A stretch of 13,276 nucleotides of DNA, from contig CAZVJU010000031.1 of assembly GCA_964627195.1 (NCBI GenBank), positions 1-13,276 on the forward strand, in the 5' to 3' direction. Shown here in pieces: positions 6,573-11,813 of the stretch. The translations under genes and the position numbers were made by a program. The notes under the pieces are model-generated. The model made no database searches and was not told where the DNA came from. It was given only the letters and a program-made list of their open reading frames with translations. Origin of the DNA: CAZVJU01 sp964627195. GTDB taxonomy: Bacteria; Patescibacteriota; Microgenomatia; UBA8517. Each line of letters opens with the position of its first letter. Position 1 is the stretch's first letter.

Positions 6573-6601
6573 TTGACAGGATGTTTTTCATAGAGTTAAA
6601 T
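6573..6601 (+). promoter_or_regulatory. Shared coiled-coil promoter module, copy 1
   Basis: TTGACA (6573-6578), a 17-bp spacer ending TTTTTCATAGAG, and TTAAAT (6596-6601). The ATG at 6608 is 6 nt after the -10 box. Near-identical modules precede the genes at 8871, 9947 and 10718. Confidence 0.8.
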
Positions 6602-6607
6602 AAGAGC

Positions 6608-6886
6608 ATGGACGAAGTCAAGAAAATGTTCAGAACAATTGTAAATGGACAAAGCGCCATGAAGCAAGAATTGCTGGGGGAAATTAAGAAGGTGGATAAT
6701 AAGTTGAATGGTAAAATTGACAGTTTGGGATCAGAAGTGAGGAATGGATTTAGAAAAGTTAACAAACGATTGGACACAATAGGAAAATCTGTTGCTTACT
6801 TAGAGGACGATGCTCCAACCATAAAGGAGTTTGACAAGCTTGAGGCAAGAGTTATAAAGTTAGAAACTCGAGCAATAAAGAATTAA
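6608..6886 (+). CDS. Small coiled-coil protein, family A (with 9947 and the 11919 pseudogene)
   Basis: A 92-aa protein that is almost wholly helical, Lys/Glu-rich and without Cys or membrane segments. Its conserved core is VNKRLDTIGKSVAYLEDDAP (51-70), shared nearly residue for residue with the protein at 9947. Heptad-like spacing before and after it (KKVDNKL, DKLEARVIKLE) suggests a coiled coil. I start at ATG 6608, not at the in-frame ATG 6581, because 6581 lies inside the promoter spacer, and 6608 has the same 6-7 nt distance from the -10 as in the paralogs. I believe similar proteins are common in CPR genomes, but I know of no function. An 18-nt element begins 1 nt after the stop. Confidence 0.75.
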   Translation: MDEVKKMFRTIVNGQSAMKQELLGEIKKVDNKLNGKIDSLGSEVRNGFRKVNKRLDTIGKSVAYLEDDAPTIKEFDKLEARVIKLETRAIKN

Positions 6887-6887
6887 T

Positions 6888-6905
6888 TTCTCCAAATTTG
6901 ACCCC
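6888..6905 (+). repeat. 18-nt intergenic element, copy 3 (full consensus)
   Basis: TTCTCCAAATTTGACCCC, starting 1 nt after the family A stop. TATAAT follows at 6919-6924, 15 bp from TTGACC (6898-6903), so this copy may also serve as a -35 box. Confidence 0.85.
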
Positions 6906-6937
6906 CCAATTACGCGCGTATAATTTTTTTTCAAAAT

Positions 6938-7060
6938 ATGGCAAATTGTGAAAATCCATATTGTCTACGTCCAAACGGAGACTACCTAATTAGAGAAGCG
7001 GTAAATAATCCTAAAAAGGTTGAGAAGATAAAAACTAAAAACACTACATATCAGATTTGA
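6938..7060 (+). CDS. Possible 40-aa hypothetical protein
   Basis: The ATG at 6938 opens a 40-codon frame ending at TGA 7058-7060. The product starts MANCENPYCLRPNGDYLIRE and has a basic C-terminus. It has two cysteines in a C-x4-C pattern. A TATAAT lies 13 nt before the ATG, which supports expression. The last 10 bases overlap the convergent 3' end of the radical SAM gene. It could be a small zinc or RNA-binding protein, a fragment of a longer gene, or chance. It is on the opposite strand from the radical SAM enzyme, so it is not an obvious peptide substrate for it, but that possibility is open. Confidence 0.4.
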   Translation: MANCENPYCLRPNGDYLIREAVNNPKKVEKIKTKNTTYQI

Positions 7061-8199
7061 CAGTAGATATCTCGTTCCGGAAAGCCAGTATGTCTGGCAA
7101 TAATCAAGCAAGATCCTGCACAATCGGTTCCAAAATGATCACACTCCTTACAAGCTCGTGAGGGACGCTCTTCGCCTCGGAATTCTCTCCAACGGCTGTC
7201 ATCTGACCATATTTCCTGGAATGGTTCCTGAAGAACATTTCCTGTGTAATACTGCGGTGCATTATGCAAGATGCATGCAGAAGTGAATCCTTCTGGGTTA
7301 ACATTTACTACTTCGATGCCTGCTGCACACCGTTTACTGAAATACTTTCCGGTATTGAAAATCCGTCCTTGAGACATGGTATCGTAACTGGCAGCGATAT
7401 CCATCTTCAGTTCTTCTCGTAATCGTCTCGCTGTTGTAAGGGCTTGTCCGTATTCATCTCGTGAGAGTCGCATTTGATCGTAATTTTTTGCAGCACGTCC
7501 TATTGGCCTAAGTGGAACCAAAGTCCAACCACTGATACCTGCTTCTTTGAACAGCATAGCCATTTCCTCAAGGTGATCTTTATTTGCCTGATAGAGAACT
7601 GTGTTGACGCGAACTTTTTTCCCGGCATCGACTAACACTTTCAAAGTTTTCCAAGCTTCGTCAAATTTGCCTTTACCACGCGTATAATCATGTGCAACTT
7701 GGGGACCATCGATACTTAACACATATAGACCGATAGGCAACTCCGGTAATTTTTGTCTAAGTTCCGGAGCCATAACCCCGGATGAATTAAGACTTACATA
7801 CAAGCCGGATTCGGCCGCTGCCTGAATAACCTCTGTAAATTCATGATACTTTGTCGGCTCTCCACCTGTCATCCGAGACTCAAATACGCCCGCTTGTTGG
7901 ATATTGTTAAATACTTGTGCCCATTGATCTACAGACATTTCTGGGCCTTTTTTAAATGCCGAACAGATCCGACAACTGATCGGACAATCATATGTTAATT
8001 GCATCCAGGCAAAAAATGGTGCTGCTCGAGCTCCTTGAGGAAACTTTTCTCGAGTTGGAAGAGCAAGTATGTCTTCTCGAGATTGATAGTCAGCAAATTT
8101 TTCCGGAGGTACCGAAACTGCCTCCCCTTCAATTCTATCAAAAAGGTATCCTCCACCATCCGCCTCTTGTCGAAGAACAAATCTTTCTTGATACCCCAT
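7051..8199 (-). CDS. Radical SAM enzyme with SPASM domain
   Basis: A 382-aa enzyme using a [4Fe-4S] cluster and S-adenosylmethionine to start radical chemistry. The cluster motif is C-x3-C-x2-C (CPISCRIC, Cys72, 76, 79), followed by TGGEP (111-115), which binds SAM. The C-terminus has seven cysteines (291, 309, 350, 353, 360, 364, 380) in the SPASM pattern, which holds auxiliary Fe-S clusters. SPASM enzymes modify ribosomal peptides, mature sulfatases, or act in cofactor synthesis. The first 30 residues (FVLRQEADGGGYLFDRIEGE) resemble leaders of peptide-modifying members. No precursor peptide gene is evident nearby, so the substrate is unknown. Unlike its neighbours, the gene has a GAGAGGGA Shine-Dalgarno-like site before the ATG and seems GC-richer, suggesting separate acquisition. 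Confidence 0.9.
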   Translation of the reverse strand: MGYQERFVLRQEADGGGYLFDRIEGEAVSVPPEKFADYQSREDILALPTREKFPQGARAAPFFAWMQLTYDCPISCRICSAFKKGPEMSVDQWAQVFNNIQQAGVFESRMTGGEPTKYHEFTEVIQAAAESGLYVSLNSSGVMAPELRQKLPELPIGLYVLSIDGPQVAHDYTRGKGKFDEAWKTLKVLVDAGKKVRVNTVLYQANKDHLEEMAMLFKEAGISGWTLVPLRPIGRAAKNYDQMRLSRDEYGQALTTARRLREELKMDIAASYDTMSQGRIFNTGKYFSKRCAAGIEVVNVNPEGFTSACILHNAPQYYTGNVLQEPFQEIWSDDSRWREFRGEERPSRACKECDHFGTDCAGSCLIIARHTGFPERDIYCQI

Positions 8200-8225
8200 A
8201 ACTATCCCTCTCGAGATGTTTCCAT

Positions 8226-8239
8226 GTAGTATACACTAC
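8226..8239 (-). promoter_or_regulatory. Inverted repeat over the radical SAM -10 region
   Basis: GTAGT (8226-8230) and ACTAC (8235-8239) flank ATAC. On the minus strand the repeat includes TATACT (8233-8228), a good -10 box about 28 nt before the ATG at 8199. A regulator bound here would block the promoter. No clear -35 was found. Confidence 0.4.
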
Positions 8240-8318
8240 TTTACAAGGTTAAGTTGATATAGAGAAGTTCCAACACCGGATCTTAAATAGGTTTTAATAA
8301 TGGATATTTCTATAAATT

Positions 8319-8336
8319 TTCTTCAAATTTGTCCCC
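8319..8336 (+). repeat. 18-nt intergenic element, copy 4
   Basis: TTCTTCAAATTTGTCCCC, one base off the core (GTCC for GACC). It lies between the two minus-strand genes yet keeps the + orientation of all other copies. Confidence 0.75.
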
Positions 8337-8350
8337 GATTTAATAATTTA

Positions 8351-8740
8351 CTACTCAATCTTTGTTTTTAGTCTTGAAAGATATTCTTTTTCTTTTAAGT
8401 CTCCCCACGTTCTTGTAATTGGATCCCAAACATTTCCTTCTTTATCAATAACATATGCGTGGTTTGCGATACTAAAAACTGAAGCAATTTCAGTTGCTTT
8501 GTTATTGTCTTGGTAGGTAATAACGGGTCTATTTCCCCGGATTGTATAAGTTTGAATTTTACCCCGAATTACTTCGTTTGTAACTTTTGATACATCACCA
8601 CAGCGGTTCACCAATATAATATCATCAAATCTTCTTTGACTAATTTCCCCAGTTGTTTCGTCGAATACCTTACCCAACTTATTTTCAACAACACTTTTAA
8701 CTACTTCTATTCTCGGATCTGAAATTGTTTCTACTTCCAT
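8351..8740 (-). CDS. Hypothetical protein with possible papain-like Cys-His-Asp domain
   Basis: A 129-aa protein without a signal peptide or TM segment. Two parts stand out: VNRCGDVSKV (Cys47) and a C-terminal block, NHAYVIDKEGNVWDPIT (His94, Asp99, Asp106). The order Cys ... HxYVxD-xxGxVxDP is that of papain/transglutaminase-fold enzymes, including papain-fold toxin and peptide-processing domains. A Cys47-His94-Asp106 triad is my inference. The N-terminal 40 residues are helical and could be a separate small domain. It is transcribed towards the radical SAM gene with about 150 bp between, so a functional link is possible but unproven. It has its own TATAAT 7 nt before the ATG. It could be a protease, deamidase or toxin remnant. 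Confidence 0.65.
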   Translation of the reverse strand: MEVETISDPRIEVVKSVVENKLGKVFDETTGEISQRRFDDIILVNRCGDVSKVTNEVIRGKIQTYTIRGNRPVITYQDNNKATEIASVFSIANHAYVIDKEGNVWDPITRTWGDLKEKEYLSRLKTKIE

Positions 8741-8747
8741 GTCTTAA

Positions 8748-8753
8748 ATTATA
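8748..8753 (-). promoter_or_regulatory. -10 box TATAAT of the minus-strand gene at 8740
   Basis: TATAAT on the minus strand, 7 nt from the ATG at 8740, again predicting a leaderless mRNA. The -35 is weak (TTAGAT at 18 bp). Confidence 0.55.
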
Positions 8754-8786
8754 ATACAGATTCATGTTTCAATCTAAGAAAATATT

Positions 8787-8804
8787 TTCTCCAAATTTGA
8801 CTTA
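8787..8804 (+). repeat. 18-nt intergenic element, copy 5
   Basis: TTCTCCAAATTTGACTTA, the C-run replaced by CTTA. It lies 30 bp before the family B promoter. Confidence 0.7.
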
Positions 8805-8834
8805 ACAGCTTTTTGCCAGACTTAAAAATTTGGG

Positions 8835-8863
8835 TTGACTGTTTTTCTTTCACGGAGTTTAAT
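8835..8863 (+). promoter_or_regulatory. Shared coiled-coil promoter module, copy 2
   Basis: TTGACT (8835-8840), a 17-bp spacer ending CTTTCACGGAG, and TTTAAT (8858-8863). The ATG at 8871 is 7 nt downstream. Confidence 0.8.
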
Positions 8864-8870
8864 AAGATAT

Positions 8871-9098
8871 ATGGCTCTAAGTAGAAATGATTTAAATCAA
8901 ATTGAAAATATAGTTGATGAGAAACTCGATGAAAAACTTGATGAAAAATTAACTAAACTCAAAAGCGATATTTTCGACAGGATCGATCCGATTTTGAAAG
9001 AGGTTACAACAGCAAGAGAAGAAAGACCTTTAATCGAAAACAGACTTGAAGCTTTGGAAAAGATTCACCAAACCGGTAAACATGCTCTCGTCTCATAA
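8871..9098 (+). CDS. Small coiled-coil protein, family B (paralog of 10718)
   Basis: A 75-aa acidic helical protein. It begins MALSRNDLNQIENIVDEKL, has three DEKL units in a row (residues 16-27), and ends with the conserved stretch RIDPILKEV followed by AREERPLIENRLE, then LEKIHQTGKHAL. That C-terminal half is almost identical to the protein at 10718; the N-terminal half differs in length. The gene could be opened from a TTG at 8835, but that is the -35 box, so ATG 8871 is chosen. The EKL repeats and the leucine spacing suggest an oligomerising coiled coil. Function is unknown. It shares its promoter module with the non-homologous family A, so the two families are probably co-expressed. Confidence 0.75.
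   Translation: MALSRNDLNQIENIVDEKLDEKLDEKLTKLKSDIFDRIDPILKEVTTAREERPLIENRLEALEKIHQTGKHALVS
8916..8951 (+). repeat. Three 12-bp tandem units encoding DEKL
   Basis: GATGAGAAACTC, GATGAAAAACTT and GATGAAAAATTA encode Asp-Glu-Lys-Leu three times. The paralog at 10718 has a single related DEKL at this place, so the array probably expanded or shrank by slippage in units that keep the frame. Confidence 0.75.
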
Positions 9099-9159
9099 CT
9101 CTTCGGAATACCACGGAAAATACATATCGTAGTAAAATCTAGTTTTAAGCCACTAAACA

Positions 9160-9405
9160 ATGGACGATCAGAAAAAAGATAAATTCAAAGCTACTTGGCT
9201 TTCGCATAGTTCTATTGCCGACTTTTTGAAATGTCCAAGACTTTATTACTTAAGAAATATCTATAAAAATCCAAGAGCAGGTCACAAGATAACAGTACTA
9301 TTACCACACCCGGCGGGTGATATAGCTTCACACACCCAGAATTTCTCCAAATTTGACCCCACAAACTTTCCGAAAGTATATAATAGGCCTATATTTTCTT
9401 TATAG
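9160..9405 (+). pseudogene. Truncated RecB/Cas4-like PD-(D/E)XK nuclease gene (N-terminal fragment)
   Basis: The 81-aa product starts with about 50 residues typical of the N-terminus of RecB-like PD-(D/E)XK nucleases: ATWLSHSSIADFLKCPRLYYLRNIY, then a basic loop. Full members continue for 200 or more residues with an ALGxxxHE motif, catalytic Asp, an E/D-x-K and QxxxY. None of these is present. After PHPAGDI the frame runs through unrelated sequence, including the whole 18-nt element at 9343-9360, and stops at 9403-9405. It is therefore a 5' gene fragment joined to intergenic sequence. TAAAAT at 9133-9138 may still drive it. A short stable product is possible, but nuclease activity is not expected. 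Confidence 0.65.
9343..9360 (+). repeat. 18-nt intergenic element, copy 6 (full consensus), inside a truncated gene frame
   Basis: TTCTCCAAATTTGACCCC. The only copy read through by an open frame. It sits just beyond the point where nuclease homology ends. TATAAT follows at 9379-9384, 20 bp from TTGACC. Confidence 0.85.
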
Positions 9406-9484
9406 AATGGAATGCAAGAAAGAAAGCCTTACACCGCTTGAAAGAGTTAGCATTTTACTTTCAACAAGAATCTAAAAATTGAGA
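9406..9484. other. Short unassigned stretch with a start-less open frame
   Basis: One frame from 9387 reads to TGA 9480-9482 without a start codon. It contains FIEWNARKKALHRLKELAFY, which has a protein-like composition. It may be the 3' end of a deleted gene. A different frame gives a 22-codon ORF from ATG 9407, which I do not support. Confidence 0.25.
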
Positions 9485-9840
9485 ATGGATTCTGTTTCTG
9501 AAGAAGGTGCTTTAGTTGTCTCTGAAGAATTTACAAAAATGCTTGGATATAGAACTATTCAACAATAAGAGATGCTGATCCGAGGTTTGAAGAAGGCACT
9601 TACTTCATATTTAATCCCAATACTTCTCCTGAAAAAGCTTTGTTTTGGATAAGCGCTGGGTATGAAGAAGCAATTTATCATTACGAGGAAGATAGAAATA
9701 TTACTAGCGAGCAGTTTGATATTTGGGCAGAACACCATTACGAAATTTGGCCAGAAGGGATTGTCTTTGCTTATATAGATGAAGAGGGAGACACCTCATA
9801 CTGTGGAAAGGAACTACTTGATAAATTTGCAGATAAATAA
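9485..9840 (+). pseudogene. Hypothetical acidic protein gene broken by one frameshift
   Basis: The ATG at 9485 (MDSVSEEGALVVSEEFTKML, then GYRTIQQ) stops at TAA 9566-9568. Another frame takes over at the same place: IRDADPRFEEGTYFIFNPNT, then SPEKALFWISAGYEEAIYHY and on to LLDKFADK at 9840. Joining TIQ to IRDADPRFEEG needs a one-base change near 9563-9568 (ATTCAACAATAAG), giving a product of about 118 aa. The protein is acidic and rich in Tyr, Trp and Glu; no family was recognised. The downstream part could start internally at ATG 9640, but protein-like sequence extends well above that start. This is either a real mutation, a sequencing error in a short A-rich stretch, or, less likely, a programmed frameshift. 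An 18-nt element lies 21 nt after the stop. Confidence 0.6.
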
Positions 9841-9861
9841 AAACTTCAAATCCTTCGATAT

Positions 9862-9879
9862 TTCTCCCAATTTGACCCC
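9862..9879 (+). repeat. 18-nt intergenic element, copy 7
   Basis: TTCTCCCAATTTGACCCC, 21 nt after the frameshifted gene. A GAATATAG sequence lies 16 bp past TTGACC, much as in copy 9. The shared coiled-coil promoter starts 31 bp later. Confidence 0.85.
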
Positions 9880-9910
9880 ACGTTTTTAAGATAGAATATA
9901 GAATGAAGAA

Positions 9911-9939
9911 TTGACAGGTTTTGTTTCATAGAGTTTAAT
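9911..9939 (+). promoter_or_regulatory. Shared coiled-coil promoter module, copy 3
   Basis: TTGACA (9911-9916), a 17-bp spacer ending TGTTTCATAGAG, and TTTAAT (9934-9939). The ATG at 9947 is 7 nt downstream. Confidence 0.8.
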
Positions 9940-9946
9940 GTAAAGT

Positions 9947-10198
9947 ATGACTGCAACAAAAATGCTGCAAATTCTCATTGACGGCCAAGCTGCACTTCGT
10001 AAAGAATTGACTGAAGGAAATAGATCTCTTAAAGAAAAAATGAGTGAAGGATTTAAAAAGGTGAATAAACGTCTGGATGGGATTGGGAAATCAGTTGCGT
10101 ATTTAGAAGATGATACACCAACTCGCGAAGAACACGACAAATTGGAAAAACGTGTTACTAAGGTAGAGAAGAAGCTTCAAATTCAAACACAAGCTTAA
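9947..10198 (+). CDS. Small coiled-coil protein, family A
   Basis: An 83-aa, Lys/Glu-rich helical protein. The core VNKRLDGIGKSVAYLEDDTP (39-58) matches the protein at 6608 with two changes, and the pseudogene at 11919 with a 36-bp run of identical DNA. After the core, HDKLEKRVTKVEKKLQ has heptad spacing typical of a coiled coil. The N-terminal third (ILIDGQAALRKELTE) also parallels 6608 (TIVNGQSAMKQELLG). The ATG is fixed by the promoter geometry. No function is known to me; a partner-binding or scaffold role is a guess. The next element begins 5 nt after the stop. Confidence 0.8.
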   Translation: MTATKMLQILIDGQAALRKELTEGNRSLKEKMSEGFKKVNKRLDGIGKSVAYLEDDTPTREEHDKLEKRVTKVEKKLQIQTQA

Positions 10199-10203
10199 GA
10201 TTT

Positions 10204-10221
10204 TTCTTCCAATTTGACCCC
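10204..10221 (+). repeat. 18-nt intergenic element, copy 8
   Basis: TTCTTCCAATTTGACCCC, 5 nt after the family A stop. TATACT occurs at 10227-10232, too close to make TTGACC a -35 box. The copy is therefore conserved without promoter spacing. Confidence 0.85.
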
Positions 10222-10294
10222 CCCGTTATACTCACCGCAAGCCTCATGGTCATTCGAATCTCTGATTTTTTAATTATTTCCTCTGTTTTTAAAA

Positions 10295-10303
10295 TGCTAT
10301 ACT
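10295..10303 (+). promoter_or_regulatory. Extended -10 promoter TGCTATACT
   Basis: TG (10295-10296), one base, then TATACT (10298-10303) form an extended -10 box, which explains the lack of a good -35. The ATG at 10310 follows after 6 nt. Confidence 0.65.
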
Positions 10304-10309
10304 TCTTAC

Positions 10310-10570
10310 ATGTATCTCGTTGTTCATATAAGTTCAGCGGTTATAAGTGTCCTTTATGCTTCATACACTGCACTATCACCTTCAAAATCAAAGCTTCGTA
10401 TTACTTATCTCTTAACTCTGGCAACAATTTTGAGCGGTAGTGTGCTGGCAATAATATCTGGAGCTTCCTTTGGTAAAGCCTGCTTAAGCGGTATAGTTTA
10501 TATTGGAATAATGATTACAATTACAACTATTATCAAGAAAAGATTAATGGCCTCACAGGCAAGAGAGTAG
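10310..10570 (+). CDS. Small three-TM membrane protein of unknown function
   Basis: An 86-aa protein with three hydrophobic segments (about 3-20, 31-49 and 56-74), separated by a basic loop with PSKSKLR and a GKAC turn, and a basic C-terminal tail. The pattern MYLVVHISSA ... PSKSKLRITYLL ... SGxxL ... ACLSGIVYIG resembles a small membrane protein family I associate with CPR genomes; I know no assigned function. The basic loop and tail predict that they face the cytoplasm. The frame from ATG 10246 overlapping it was rejected. The start is supported by the extended -10 box 6 nt upstream. It is unrelated to the coiled-coil proteins and uses a different promoter. Confidence 0.7.
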   Translation: MYLVVHISSAVISVLYASYTALSPSKSKLRITYLLTLATILSGSVLAIISGASFGKACLSGIVYIGIMITITTIIKKRLMASQARE

Positions 10571-10610
10571 TTTTTCGGTAAACTCAGGAAAAATAGACAT
10601 ATCGGAGTTC

Positions 10611-10628
10611 TCTTTCAAATTTGACCCC
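10611..10628 (+). repeat. 18-nt intergenic element, copy 9
   Basis: TCTTTCAAATTTGACCCC, 40 nt after the three-TM gene. GAATATAG lies 17 bp past TTGACC. Confidence 0.8.
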
Positions 10629-10682
10629 ACAATTTAATATTTTGAATATAGTTTTTGGTTTACTTGAGAAGAAAATGATCCG

Positions 10683-10711
10683 TTGACACATTTCTTTTCA
10701 CAGAGTTAAAT
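10683..10711 (+). promoter_or_regulatory. Shared coiled-coil promoter module, copy 4
   Basis: TTGACA (10683-10688), a 17-bp spacer ending CTTTTCACAGAG, and TTAAAT (10706-10711). The ATG at 10718 is 6 nt downstream. Confidence 0.8.
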
Positions 10712-10717
10712 ATATGT

Positions 10718-10954
10718 ATGACATTAACCAAACAAGATTTGAATCAAATAGATATACGTCTTGAAAATCAAAAAGAAGGTATACTCGATGAGATTGACGA
10801 GAAACTTTCGAAACTCAAAAGCGAATTTTTTGAACGCATAGACCCCATTCTTAAAGAAGTTATTACTGCAAGAGAAGAAAGACCTCTGATTGAAAACAGA
10901 CTAGAAGATTTAGAAAAAATTCACCAAACTGGTAAACACGCTCTCACATCATGA
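10718..10954 (+). CDS. Small coiled-coil protein, family B
   Basis: A 78-aa acidic, helical protein. The start MTLTKQDLNQI parallels MALSRNDLNQI of the 8871 gene. The C-terminal half (KLKSEFFERIDPILKEV, AREERPLIENRLEDLEKIHQ, TGKHAL) is almost identical to it. The middle differs: this copy has LENQKEGILDEIDEKL where the other has three DEKL units. The near identity of the C-terminal halves suggests that this part holds the functional interface. No Cys, no TM and no catalytic motif are seen. The 18-nt element starts at the base right after the stop codon. Confidence 0.75.
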   Translation: MTLTKQDLNQIDIRLENQKEGILDEIDEKLSKLKSEFFERIDPILKEVITAREERPLIENRLEDLEKIHQTGKHALTS

Positions 10955-10972
10955 TTCTTCAAATTTGATCCA
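10955..10972 (+). repeat. 18-nt intergenic element, copy 10
   Basis: TTCTTCAAATTTGATCCA, directly abutting the TGA of the family B gene (0 nt). A start-less open frame begins within 1 nt of its end. Confidence 0.75.
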
Positions 10973-11115
10973 TTAATAAAGATGAAAATAAATTTGCAAT
11001 TCTTTACTGTAACCTTTCCAAACCAACTGTAATCAACTTAGATTTCAATTTAGAACGTGTCGAAAATGTTACTGCAAGTTATTCTTTAGTTAATTGTCTC
11101 CGATTAAAAGATTAA
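10972..11115 (+). pseudogene. Possible 5'-truncated gene fragment
   Basis: Right after the element a frame runs to TAA 11113-11115 with no ATG, GTG or TTG start. It reads INKDENKFAILYCNLSKPTV, then INLDFNLERVENVTASYSLV, then NCLRLKD, a composition more like real protein than noise. It may be the 3' end of a gene whose 5' part was lost at the element boundary. No family was recognised, so this is tentative. Confidence 0.3.
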
Positions 11116-11218
11116 TATTAAATCTTTGTAATATTCTCTTAACACCCTTTGGTTGAACAAAGTACTATAATTTGACCCGATAATTTTAGGGGACTAAAAT
11201 AAAAATACTTCCGATACA
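11116..11218. other. AT-rich spacer before the TM-anchored protein
   Basis: It contains a weak hairpin (CTTTG-GTTGAA-CAAAG near 11152-11167), a TATAAT without a proper -35, and the promoter at 11172-11200. No gene is supported. Confidence 0.4.
11172..11200 (+). promoter_or_regulatory. Promoter formed by a degraded element (copy 11)
   Basis: AATTTGACCC (11169-11178) matches the 3' half of the 18-nt element. Its TTGACC (11172-11177) is followed by a 17-bp spacer and TAAAAT (11195-11200), the best case for the element acting as a -35 box. The ATG lies 18 nt further on. Confidence 0.55.
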
Positions 11219-11800
11219 ATGAGAAAACAAAAAGGTGATGAAAGTGGGTTTATTTTATTAGTAATTGTTTTGCTTGCTGCGGCTATCGTCCTGGCTGGCA
11301 TGATCTACTATTTCGTCAGAGGTTCATCAGCAAAAGTGAGTAGTGTTGTTGACGAAAAACCGAGGGAGTTTAAGAGAGAAACCCCCACACCTGCAAATAA
11401 TATTGTGACGGCCGGTTCGAGTCCAACACCGACAAACGGACAACCGATAAGCCAGAAAAAAATATTAAAAATAAGCTCATACGGCAACGTTGATTTAGGC
11501 GGAGGGTTTACCGCAAATCTTGCATTGGCTTGGGATATCTATAGCACTATAAATACCGAGGTTGTTTTAAAAAATAACTACACTTCACTTCTTGGTTTAA
11601 ACATAAACGAATTTACATTGCACGGAAAAGGAGTAGTAACAAAACCGACATCAAAAGCGACTGAAATCGGTTTGGAGCCCGGAGATACAAAGACTTTAGT
11701 TTTAACCTTCAAAAAAATTCCTGACCCTCCGTATACTCTTGAGTATGATCATCCGGTAAGCCACACCGTAATTGAACTGGGAAAAATATTCATCGAATAG
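11219..11800 (+). CDS. TM-anchored extracellular protein with predicted beta-sandwich domain
   Basis: A 193-aa protein. Residues about 11-33 (FILLVIVLLAAAIVLAGMIY) form one N-terminal membrane anchor after a short basic start, so the rest is probably outside the cell. Residues about 45-80 are a Pro/Thr/Ser/Asn linker (TPTPANN, SSPTPTNG). Residues about 80-193 are strand-rich with alternating hydrophobics, such as TEVVLKNNYTSLLGLNINEF and LEPGDTKTLVLTFKKIPDPPY, like LEA/Ig-like beta-sandwich modules in which a conserved GDTKTLxLTF strand is common. The SGF start recalls a type IV prepilin site, but Glu at +5 is missing and a linker follows, so I prefer a plain anchor. No enzymatic residues are seen; an envelope role is inferred. 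Confidence 0.65.
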   Translation: MRKQKGDESGFILLVIVLLAAAIVLAGMIYYFVRGSSAKVSSVVDEKPREFKRETPTPANNIVTAGSSPTPTNGQPISQKKILKISSYGNVDLGGGFTANLALAWDIYSTINTEVVLKNNYTSLLGLNINEFTLHGKGVVTKPTSKATEIGLEPGDTKTLVLTFKKIPDPPYTLEYDHPVSHTVIELGKIFIE

Positions 11801-11813
11801 CTCTCACTTCAAT

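Noticed and set aside
6581..6607. Upstream ATG start for the first family A gene
   Set aside because: It lies between the -35 and -10 boxes of a promoter conserved in four places, so it would not be transcribed. ATG 6608 is used.
6439..6777. 112-aa minus-strand frame
   Set aside because: It is a shadow of the family A coding region and crosses its promoter. It has no protein-like motif.
7992..8229. Overlapping plus-strand and second minus-strand frames inside the radical SAM gene
   Set aside because: They are antisense or alternate-frame shadows of a gene with complete catalytic motifs.
8835..8870. TTG start for the first family B gene
   Set aside because: The TTG is the -35 box TTGACT of the same conserved promoter. 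ATG 8871 matches the paralog.
9407..9475. 22-codon ORF after the truncated nuclease gene
   Set aside because: No promoter at a fitting distance and no features. Another frame over the same bases looks more protein-like.
10246..10440. 64-aa frame before the three-TM protein
   Set aside because: It overlaps the better-supported gene at 10310 in another frame, lacks family features and has no well-placed promoter.
11219..11330. Type IV prepilin signal
   Set aside because: A Gly-Phe followed by a hydrophobic stretch is present, but Glu at +5 is missing and a Pro/Thr linker follows. A simple N-terminal membrane anchor fits better.
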